In this document: positions 1 through 5,951 of the stretch, one piece after another
How positions within the stretch are numbered: the stretch's first letter is position 1
Layout of the letters: each line of letters starts with the position of its first letter
Origin: Thermoleophilaceae bacterium
GTDB lineage: Bacteria > Actinomycetota > Thermoleophilia > Solirubrobacterales > Thermoleophilaceae
Length of the DNA stretch: 12,545 bases
Assembly (NCBI GenBank): GCA_013695855.1
Contig: JACCZR010000148.1
Location: forward strand, 1 to 12,545
Direction of reading: 5' to 3'
Program-made: the position numbers and the translations under genes
The notes under the pieces: model-generated
What the model was told of the DNA's origin: nothing
The model's input: the letters and a program-made list of their open reading frames with translations, nothing else
Database searches by the model: none

Positions 1-1330
1 AGCGCACGCGCACGGCCGGCCCGGTGAGCGAACCGGCTCGCACTCGGTAGAGGCCGCGCCTTCGCACCCGCACCGAGAAGTCCCCGGTCAGCGACGCGCG
101 ACCGCGGGCGACACGCTTCCATTGCTCCCCCGAGCGCCGCTCCACGATCACCCGGCGCGAGGACCGGGGCTCGAAGTAGCCCACCAGCCGGCGCGAGCGC
201 CCGCTCCCTCGCCCGCTCACGATCGTGGTGAAGCTCGCCCAGGTGTCGGGTAGGTCGAGCCGGGTGCGCAGCCGCCCGCCGCTGAGCTGCCGTGAGCCGC
301 GGGTGCCCGTGACCTCGGCGCGCACTATGCGCGGAGAGACGCCGCGCTTGGTCACGCGGACCGACCGGAAGGTCCCCTCGTAGAAGCCGCGCAGGCGCCG
401 GGCCAGGTCGCGGGTCGAGAAGCGCAGCATGGAGCGGTGGTGGGGCGAGATGCGATCGAAGGGATCGCGAACGCTGACCAGGTAGGGCCGCGGTCCGGAG
501 TCCACGAACGAGTTCTCCGCGTTCTCCGTTCTGCCGCCGGAGGTCGAGAAGAAGAAGGCGGTGATGACCTTGCCCCTGTAGGTGAGCACCTTGCGCGACG
601 TGGCTCGCACCGCCGCGCTGGCGGCGTCCCGCTCCCCGGCCACTCCGAGATAGACCTGCGAGCGGGTGTCGGGAAAGTGGTCGAAGATCTCTGAGCGGGG
701 TGGAGAGGCAAGCGCGTAGGACCGCGCCGCCACGGCTTGCGCCCTGAGCGCCTCGGGATGCCAGGTCGAGGGCATCTCGCCCGGCACCACGCCACGAACG
801 TAGTCGTCGATGTTCAGCGAGTTCACCACGGCCAAGCCGCCCCGCGCCGGGTGGAGCACCAGCGCCCCGCGGTAGCGCCCGTCGGCCACGCCCGTGTCCG
901 CCTTGCCGAGCAGCTGAACCGCCTTGCGGCGGCGAGTCACGCGCAGCGGCGCCGGGAAGCTCGCCACGCGCTTGCGTCCCCTGAACACGAGCACGCCGCG
1001 CCCGCCGGGCCGAGCCGTGTAGGTCACGTTCGGACGGGCCCGGCGGTCTCCGATGCGGCCCGCGCCGCGAACGCTAACCGTCGAGTAGCCCTGTCGGATG
1101 AGCACCCGCGTGGGCCGCGGGCGGCTCTTTGCCAGCTTGGCCCCGCGGTAGTAGTGCCGCAGGATCGCCTCGTGCCCGCGCCCGCGCTGTGCGAAGCCGT
1201 ACGCCCCGTACTGGCTGAGCCCAACGCCGTGGCCGAACCCGGCGGCCCGCACCACGTGCACGGTCTGGGCGTCGGGGGAGGGCGCCGCGGGGACGACGAG
1301 GGGCGCCAGGACGAGCAGCGGCCGGAGCAT
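1..1330 (-). CDS. Secreted SpoIID/LytB-domain protein, copy 1 (3' end cut by window edge)
   Basis: Reading from ATG at 1330 gives 443 codons with no stop. The last base in the window is T on the coding strand, and the final residues match the C-terminus of the paralogue at 1428-2786, so probably only two bases of the stop codon are missing. Residues 1-21 look like a signal peptide. A GFGHGVGLSQYGA motif follows at about 31-43. The SpoIID/LytB core carries the conserved GEMP glutamate at E185, followed by HPEALRAQAVAARSYA and an STSGG motif. A beta-rich tail ends the protein. SpoIID of Bacillus is a lytic transglycosylase acting on denuded glycan strands and LytB is an amidase modifier, so a cell-wall role outside the membrane is likely; the exact substrate is unknown. 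The gene lies 97 bp downstream of its paralogue, on the same strand. Start supported by gap-free alignment of the two N-termini. Confidence 0.88.
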   Translation of the reverse strand, partial: MLRPLLVLAPLVVPAAPSPDAQTVHVVRAAGFGHGVGLSQYGAYGFAQRGRGHEAILRHYYRGAKLAKSRPRPTRVLIRQGYSTVSVRGAGRIGDRRARPNVTYTARPGGRGVLVFRGRKRVASFPAPLRVTRRRKAVQLLGKADTGVADGRYRGALVLHPARGGLAVVNSLNIDDYVRGVVPGEMPSTWHPEALRAQAVAARSYALASPPRSEIFDHFPDTRSQVYLGVAGERDAASAAVRATSRKVLTYRGKVITAFFFSTSGGRTENAENSFVDSGPRPYLVSVRDPFDRISPHHRSMLRFSTRDLARRLRGFYEGTFRSVRVTKRGVSPRIVRAEVTGTRGSRQLSGGRLRTRLDLPDTWASFTTIVSGRGSGRSRRLVGYFEPRSSRRVIVERRSGEQWKRVARGRASLTGDFSVRVRRRGLYRVRAGSLTGPAVRVR

Positions 1331-1373
1331 GCCCTACCTGTGTCTAGCGGAGGAGCGCAGCCCGAGCGTCGGT

Positions 1374-1394
1374 CGGGCGAGCACCGCTCGCCCG
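1374..1394. terminator. 8-bp hairpin after the second SpoIID-type gene
   Basis: CGGGCGAG and CTCGCCCG form a perfect 8-bp stem around the 5-base loop CACCG, 34 bases past the stop of the gene ending at 1428. There is no T tract on either strand, so it could be a factor-assisted terminator, an mRNA-stabilising 3' hairpin or only part of the local repeat. Confidence 0.4.
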
Positions 1395-1436
1395 TGGTTC
1401 ACCGGAGGAGCACCGCACGCCCGAAGGTCACCGGAC
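1379..1436. repeat. Two-copy 29-bp imperfect tandem direct repeat
   Basis: Copies at 1379-1407 and 1408-1436 both begin GAGCACCGC and match at 24 of 29 positions. The second copy covers the stop codon (1428-1430) and last two codons of the copy-2 SpoIID-type gene; the first contains one arm of the 1374-1394 hairpin. Confidence 0.6.
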
Positions 1437-2786
1437 GCGGACGGTGGGCCCCGCCAGGCCCGCCGCCCGGGCTCGGTACACGCCGCCGCGACGAAGTGCC
1501 ACGCGGAAGGCCCCCGACCGCGAGAGCTTCCCGCGAGCGGCGAGCTTCCAGCGCCCTTGGACCCTGCGCTCCACGACCACGCGGCGCGAAGAGGGCACCG
1601 GAGCGAAGCGACCGACAAGCCGGGGCGGGCGGGCCGACGGTCCCGGGCCGGCCACCCGAGCCGTGCTCGCCTGCGAGCTCGACACGGCGGCGAAGGTCGA
1701 GGGCTGGTCGTACAGGCCGAGGCGAGAGCGCATCTGCGGGCCCGTGATCGAGCGCCGGCCCGAGGAGCCGATCACCTCGGCGCGGACGATGCGCGGCGAG
1801 GCGCCGCGCTCGATCACCCTGATGCCGCGATAGCTGCCCGGGGCGCCGAGCCGAGCGTCGAGGGCCGAGCTCGAGAAGCGCTTGCTCCAGCGGTGGCGGG
1901 GCGAGATGTCGTCGAATGGGTCATCCACGCCAACCAGGTAGGGCTGCGGGGTGGCGCCGATGAAGCCGTTCTCGACGTTCTCCGTATGGCCCCCCGAGGT
2001 GGAGAAGAAGTAGGCAGTGATCACCTGGCCGTTGTACGTGAGCACCTGGCGCGCGGTGGCCCGCACCGCCTTGTCCGTGCTGCGCCGCTCTCCCGCCACG
2101 CCTCGGTATACCTGCGAGCGGGTGTCGGGGTAGTGGTCGAAGATCCGCGAGCGCGGCGAGGCGGCGCGAGCGTAGGAGCGCGCGGCCACGGCCTGCGCCT
2201 TGAGCGCCTCCGGATGCCAGGAGGAGGGCATCTCGGCGGCCACCACTCCGCGGATGTAGGAGTCGACGTCCAGGCGGTTCACCACGGTCACCCCGCCGGC
2301 CGAGCCGGCCCGGAGCACGAGGGCGCCGCGGTAGCGCCCGCCGGTGACCCCGTTGATCGACCTCCCGAGCAGGCGCGAGGCCTTGCCGCGCCGCGAGACC
2401 TGCACCGAGCGGAAGGTGCCCACCCGGCGGCGGCCGGAGAAGACCGCCACGCGGCTGCCGCTGCGCCGGGCGGTGTACGTGGCGCCGGGCCGGGCGGTCC
2501 GGGGCCCGATTCGCGAGACACCGCGAAAGCGCACGATCGACCGGCTCGCCTGGAGCAGCACCCGCGTGGGCCGCGAGGTGGCCTGCTCGAGCGAGGTGCC
2601 CCGGTAGTAGTGCTTGACGATCGCCTCGTAGCCTCGCCCGTTCTGCGCGAAGCCGTAGGCGCCGTACTGGCTGAGCCCCACGCCGTGGCCGAAGCCGCCG
2701 CCGCGCACGATGTGGACGGTCGCGGCATCGGCCGCCGCCGGGGCGGTCAGGGCAAGGCAGAGCAGGGCGAGCGTGGGGCGCCGCAT
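1428..2786 (-). CDS. Secreted SpoIID/LytB-domain protein, copy 2
   Basis: A protein of 452 residues. ATG at 2786 is preferred over the in-frame GTG at 2795 because it aligns the N-terminus with the downstream paralogue residue for residue. Residues 1-21 form a signal peptide with an Ala-rich cleavage region. GFGHGVGLSQYGA lies at 31-43 and is followed by an Ile-x-Lys-His-Tyr-Tyr-x-Gly stretch. The SpoIID core has YIRGVVAAEMP (E185, equivalent to the essential SpoIID Glu), HPEALKAQAVAARSYA and STSGGHTE. The last 80 or so residues look like a small beta-sandwich. In Bacillus SpoIID the Gly-His-Gly motif is C-terminal, so this layout is permuted; the arrangement is familiar in actinobacterial proteins. 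The likely role is glycan-strand cleavage or wall remodelling outside the cell. No strong ribosome binding site is visible, and a 12-bp palindrome lies just upstream. Confidence 0.92.
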   Translation of the reverse strand: MRRPTLALLCLALTAPAAADAATVHIVRGGGFGHGVGLSQYGAYGFAQNGRGYEAIVKHYYRGTSLEQATSRPTRVLLQASRSIVRFRGVSRIGPRTARPGATYTARRSGSRVAVFSGRRRVGTFRSVQVSRRGKASRLLGRSINGVTGGRYRGALVLRAGSAGGVTVVNRLDVDSYIRGVVAAEMPSSWHPEALKAQAVAARSYARAASPRSRIFDHYPDTRSQVYRGVAGERRSTDKAVRATARQVLTYNGQVITAYFFSTSGGHTENVENGFIGATPQPYLVGVDDPFDDISPRHRWSKRFSSSALDARLGAPGSYRGIRVIERGASPRIVRAEVIGSSGRRSITGPQMRSRLGLYDQPSTFAAVSSSQASTARVAGPGPSARPPRLVGRFAPVPSSRRVVVERRVQGRWKLAARGKLSRSGAFRVALRRGGVYRARAAGLAGPTVRVR

Positions 2787-2803
2787 CGCTGTCACAACCC
2801 ACG

Positions 2804-2815
2804 TTTCGGCCGAAA
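2804..2815. promoter_or_regulatory. Perfect 12-bp palindrome upstream of the copy-2 SpoIID-type gene
   Basis: TTTCGGCCGAAA is a perfect inverted repeat without a loop, 17 bases before the ATG at 2786 and just after the end of the upstream cyclase gene. Its AT-rich outer arms stand out in this GC-rich sequence. It could be a small dimeric operator; no regulator for it is visible in the window. Confidence 0.3.
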
Positions 2816-2816
2816 G

Positions 2817-2827
2817 GAGCGGTGCTC
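2817..2827. terminator. Small GAGC-N3-GCTC hairpin overlapping the cyclase stop codon
   Basis: GAGCGGTGCTC forms a 4-bp stem with a 3-base loop and overlaps the TGA at 2826-2828 of the cyclase gene. The same 11-mer recurs at 7608-7618, and its complement at 1379-1389, all at gene ends. The stem is short and lacks a T tract, so terminator function is weakly supported. Confidence 0.25.
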
Positions 2828-4145
2828 ACGCGACCGCAAAGAGCCGCCACTCGCCCGGAACTCCCCGCAACTCGTGGGCTCCGCGGTCCTCGAAGTCGAT
2901 GCCCGAGCCCACCACGAGGTCCTTAACCGTGCTCGAGGCCAGCACCTCGTGCTCGCCGGCCAGCGCCATCACCCGGGCCCCGATATGCACCGCCAGCCCG
3001 CCCACGTCCCCGCTGCGCATCTCGACCTCGCCCGTGTGCAGGCCGGCGCGGACGCCGATCCCGAGCCCGCGCATCCCCTGGCTGATGGCCGAAGCGCAGC
3101 GGATGCCGCGCGCGGGGCCGTCGAAGGTGGCGAGGAAACCGTCGCCCGTGTGCTTGACCTCCTCGCCGCGATGGCGTGCGAGCTCGCGCCTGACCAGATC
3201 GTCGTGGCGCTAAAGCAACTCGCGCCAATTCCGATCGCCCAGCTGCGCCGCTCGCTCGGTCGAGCGGCAGATGTCGGTGAAGAGCACGGTGGCCAGCATG
3301 CGGTCGGGCTCGCGCTCGCTGCGGCGGCCGGTGAGGAACTCCTCGCACTCGCCGATGAAGGTGTCGAAGCCGGCGACCGTGAAGAGGTTGTCGCTGCCCT
3401 CGAGCTCCACGAAACGGGCGCCGGGGATGTTCTCGGCCAGGTAGTGCGAGTGGTGGATGTCGAGGAACACGTCCTCGCGCTTGTGCATCACGAGGGTGGG
3501 CACGCGGATCGAGGGCAGCACGTGGCGCACGTCCAACTCGCCGATCAGCTCCAGGATGCGCTCGGCGGTCGCCGGGCTGGCGGCCAGGCGCTCCAGGCGC
3601 GCGGCCCAGTCCATGAAGTCGGGGTCGGCTTGGCGGCTGGGCGCGATGCCCGACGCCATCAGGCCCTCCCCCCAGTGCTCCACCAGCTGCGCCGTCCGAG
3701 CCTCCCGCTCGTCGCGGCGCCAGGTGAAGTCGTAGTCGGGCGCCCAGCCCGAGCGCGCGAAGGAGGAATAGAGGACCAGCCGCTCGCAGCGGTCGGGATG
3801 GGTGGCAGCGAACAGGCAGGCCATCGGCCCGCCCTCGATCGTCGCGAACACCGCCGCCCGCTTGGCCCCGACTGCGTCCATCACCGCCAGCACATCGTCG
3901 GCCTGCTCCTCCAGCGTGGGCGCCCCGACCATCGGGTCCGACAGGCCGGCGCCGCGACGGTCGAAGACGATGACCCGGGCGAACTCGGCCAGGCGCTCGA
4001 AGGCGTTGGCCAGCCCGGGCTCCTCGAACAGGTGCTCGCACTGAGAGATCCAGGTGGGCACCCAGACCAGGTCGATCGGACCCTCGCCCACGGTCACGTA
4101 CGCGATGTTCACGTCGCCGCTCTTGGCGTACCGGGCCCGGAGCAT
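2826..4145 (-). pseudogene. Alpha/beta-hydrolase-class III nucleotide cyclase fusion, interrupted by an in-frame TAG
   Basis: Residues 1-280 have an alpha/beta-hydrolase fold (FDRRGAGLSD at 61-70, EGGPMA near 104). A class III adenylate/guanylate cyclase domain follows from about 284. The layout matches Mycobacterium Rv1900c (LipJ). At 3210-3212 an amber TAG (codon 312) stands where Glu would fit; the same frame continues to the TGA at 2826 with a full cyclase core. Both metal aspartates (D291 in FTDI, D335 in TGDG), K331 and R391 are present, while the usual Asn near 387 is His. As written, translation stops after 311 residues and loses the second Asp. The hydrolase nucleophile Ser is Ile103 and the catalytic His is Asn253, so the N-domain is probably a catalytically dead sensor. 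ATG 4145 fits the usual family start. Sequencing error, recent nonsense mutation or readthrough remain possible. Confidence 0.85.
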
Positions 4146-4151
4146 CGCCCC

Positions 4152-4157
4152 ATTATC
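4152..4157 (-). promoter_or_regulatory. Candidate -10 element GATAAT, leaderless start of the hydrolase-cyclase gene
   Basis: On the minus strand GATAAT (five of six to TATAAT) ends six bases before the ATG at 4145. Transcription starting about seven bases after the -10 would begin at the A of the start codon. No convincing ribosome binding site is present, which fits a leaderless mRNA, a common type in actinobacteria. Confidence 0.5.
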
Positions 4158-4187
4158 GAGCGCCGGAGGCGAACGGCGATCTCAGCC

Positions 4188-4206
4188 TGAGGGCAGGGTG
4201 CCCTCA
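4188..4206. terminator. 8-bp hairpin after the cysteine-rich lipoprotein gene
   Basis: TGAGGGCA and TGCCCTCA form a perfect 8-bp stem with loop GGG, 43 bases after the stop of the gene ending at 4250 and upstream of the cyclase promoter. No T tract follows on the minus strand, so it is at best a factor-assisted terminator or 3' stabiliser. Its position between two separately promoted same-strand genes supports the role. Confidence 0.5.
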
Positions 4207-4249
4207 CGGGGGGCGCGATGCGCGCGGGACTACACCGCTCTCACGGGCT

Positions 4250-5827
4250 CTAGGGCGGCGGGGTGCCGCCGGGCTGCTGGGTACCGTCCGTTCCCGGCGC
4301 TTGGCCCCCCTGGCCTCCACCGGCGCCCGGATCGCCACCGGCGCCCGGGTCAGCGCCGGTGCCCGGGGCGCCACCGGCGCCCGGATCGCCACCGGCGCCC
4401 GGGTCAGCGCCGGTGCCCGGGTCGCCTCCCTGGGGGTCGGCCTCGTCTTGTCGCTTGAGGGTCGGAGCGGCGGCGCCCGTGGGAGCCTTGCACTCCGGCG
4501 GCGCCGGGGTCGCCGAGCACTTCTTCTTGAACTCGTCGAGAGCCTTGCAGTCGGGGCGGTCCGGCTTCGTCAGACACGTGTTCTTCAGAGGCTCGCAGCC
4601 GAACTGCGGGTTCTTCTGACAATCGATCTGGACGGCTCCGCACTCAGGCCGGTCTCCGTTGACAGTGCACAGACGCCGTAGCCGGAAGGCTTTGATCTTC
4701 GGGTCTGCCTTGCAGGCTGCCTGCGCAGGATCGGCAGCGCACTTCTTCTGCAGCTCATCGAGCCGCTTCAGACATTCCTGCTTCTGAGCCGTCTCGAGCT
4801 TGAGGCAGGCCCCCAGGATGTCTCCACGGTCGATGTAGGACCCGCAACCGCTCGACGAGTTGTCGACGTTGGCGTCGAAGCAGACGCTCGAGTCGCAGGC
4901 CGGGTTGAACGGACTCGCGGCGCATTGCTGGCGTGTCTTTTCGTACTCGGTCTTGCACTGCTCCAAGCTCCCCTTGTCCTTGCGACACTTCTCGAGCTCG
5001 GCCTTCGACACCGCGATCGGGTCTACCTTCGGCTTTTCCCCGATCGGCTTGACCGGCGGCGGGTTGGGCTCTTCCTTGAAGCACTTGTCACCGCACGGCG
5101 GGGGCGGCTGGTAGTTGGGCGGGCAGTTGAAGCACTTCGTCTGCTTCTCGAGCTGCGCCGGCTCGGCGAGCGGATTGCCGCAGCGACAGCGCGCGACGGG
5201 CTTTCCGCCCGCGTCGACGAGAACCGCCGTCCCCTTGGGCAGGATCGCCTGGTAGGCGTTCGCCGAGCCGTCGGCGAAGGAGTGGTTGGTCACCTGGGTG
5301 TCCTTGGTGAGGGTCGACGGGCGCAGCTTGCGGATGAAGTCGGTGACGGTCTGCGCGTCTGCGTCGATCCCCACCGTCTCCGCCCAGGCGGAGAGCTTGT
5401 CCGGGTCGGCGACAAGCTGTTCGATCAGCTTCTCGCGATCGCAGACAGTGTTGTCCCCGGTGCCGCCGAAGGTCCCGGCCTTCGGCTGCTCGGCGCCTCC
5501 GCTGCGTGAGCTGCCGGACGCCGAGGGATCGGGGGCCTCGGGGGTGGACGACCCACCGGAACCACCCGTGTCGGAACTCGACGAGCCGGTGGAGGAGCCC
5601 CCCGACGACGAGCTCGACGACGAGCTCGTACTGCTCGAAGAGGAGCCGCTCGATCCCTTCGGGACGTCGGCTGGACCCGTGAAGGGGTCGGGACCGCTCT
5701 CCGAGACGTTCTGGAAGCGCACCTCGTCGGTGCTGCCCTTGTCCCCCCCGCAGGCGCTCAAGAAGGCGATCGCTGCGATTGCGACCACGGCGGCGAGGGC
5801 GATGAACGGCTTCGTGGATCGGGCCAA
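4250..5827 (-). CDS. Cysteine-rich lipoprotein with a DUF6777-like domain
   Basis: A protein of 525 residues starting at TTG (5825-5827), fixed by a strong AAAGGAGG site. Residues 1-26 are a lipoprotein signal ending in lipobox LSAC (C26), so it should be anchored to the outer membrane face. A PFTG motif follows near 48, then a Ser/Gly-rich linker (about 59-111). Residues 112-225 resemble streptomycete DUF6777 proteins: FGGTGDN..CD, a DTQVTNHSFADG stretch, GTAVLVD and CRCGNPL. Residues about 230-445 hold 22 cysteines in repeated CX7-8C loops between Lys-rich helical segments, implying many disulfides. The C-terminus is a Gly/Pro/Asp hexapeptide repeat, probably wall-spanning. No enzymatic motif is recognised and the function is unknown. 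The gene is divergent from the TPP enzyme and has its own candidate promoter. The DUF6777 match is from memory of its motifs. Confidence 0.85.
   Translation of the reverse strand: MARSTKPFIALAAVVAIAAIAFLSACGGDKGSTDEVRFQNVSESGPDPFTGPADVPKGSSGSSSSSTSSSSSSSSGGSSTGSSSSDTGGSGGSSTPEAPDPSASGSSRSGGAEQPKAGTFGGTGDNTVCDREKLIEQLVADPDKLSAWAETVGIDADAQTVTDFIRKLRPSTLTKDTQVTNHSFADGSANAYQAILPKGTAVLVDAGGKPVARCRCGNPLAEPAQLEKQTKCFNCPPNYQPPPPCGDKCFKEEPNPPPVKPIGEKPKVDPIAVSKAELEKCRKDKGSLEQCKTEYEKTRQQCAASPFNPACDSSVCFDANVDNSSSGCGSYIDRGDILGACLKLETAQKQECLKRLDELQKKCAADPAQAACKADPKIKAFRLRRLCTVNGDRPECGAVQIDCQKNPQFGCEPLKNTCLTKPDRPDCKALDEFKKKCSATPAPPECKAPTGAAAPTLKRQDEADPQGGDPGTGADPGAGGDPGAGGAPGTGADPGAGGDPGAGGGQGGQAPGTDGTQQPGGTPPP
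4319..4426 (-). repeat. 54-bp tandem repeat (2 copies of three 18-bp units) in the lipoprotein gene
   Basis: Copies at 4319-4372 and 4373-4426 differ at one base. Each is three related 18-bp units, coding for hexapeptides of the GDPGAG, ADPGAG and GAPGTG type. The near-identity at nucleotide level indicates recent duplication by slippage or recombination, and copy number probably varies among strains. Confidence 0.9.
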
Positions 5828-5832
5828 GGGTT

Positions 5833-5840
5833 CCTCCTTT
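5833..5840 (-). promoter_or_regulatory. Ribosome binding site AAAGGAGG deciding a TTG start
   Basis: AAAGGAGG on the minus strand ends five bases before TTG at 5827. It is the best Shine-Dalgarno match in the window and places the start exactly at the beginning of the lipoprotein signal peptide. Confidence 0.8.
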
Positions 5841-5865
5841 GGGACTTCAGCTTCGTACTCGGGCG

Positions 5866-5894
5866 AGCGTATGTTCCCTGGCGCCTACGCGCAA
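5866..5894 (-). promoter_or_regulatory. Candidate sigma70-type promoter for the lipoprotein gene
   Basis: Minus-strand TTGCGC (5894-5889) and TACGCT (5871-5866) are separated by 17 bases and lie about 40 bases upstream of the start codon. Each hexamer matches consensus at only three of six positions, so this is tentative. Confidence 0.3.
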
Positions 5895-5937
5895 GGGGGC
5901 GATGGAGGATATGCGTGGGCCGGACTCGCCTCACGGC

Positions 5938-5943
5938 TAGTCT
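5938..5943 (+). promoter_or_regulatory. Candidate -10 element TAGTCT upstream of the TPP enzyme
   Basis: TAGTCT fits the TANNNT form and ends eight bases before GTG at 5952. No ribosome binding site precedes that GTG, so a leaderless or very short-leader transcript is plausible. No good -35 is seen at 17 bp. Confidence 0.35.
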
Positions 5944-5951
5944 CCGCGGCA

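Noticed and set aside
1350..1378. Third copy of the 29-bp tandem repeat
   Set aside because: Aligned at the same period, only about half of the positions match, which is near the background for GC-rich DNA.
1329..4190. Very long plus-strand open frame (953 codons)
   Set aside because: It lies opposite three minus-strand genes with clear domains, is rich in Arg/Ala/His/Gly and shows no recognisable motif. Long antisense frames are expected at this GC content.
5911..5940. Nine-codon leader peptide upstream of the TPP enzyme, suggesting ilv-type attenuation
   Set aside because: It has no branched-chain amino acid codons, the GGAGG is only two bases from its ATG, and it would lie upstream of the likely transcription start near 5950.
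5871..5951. Upstream in-frame ATG at 5871 as start of the TPP enzyme
   Set aside because: The added 27 residues are unlike the family N-terminus, no ribosome site precedes the ATG, and a -10 candidate lies downstream of it.
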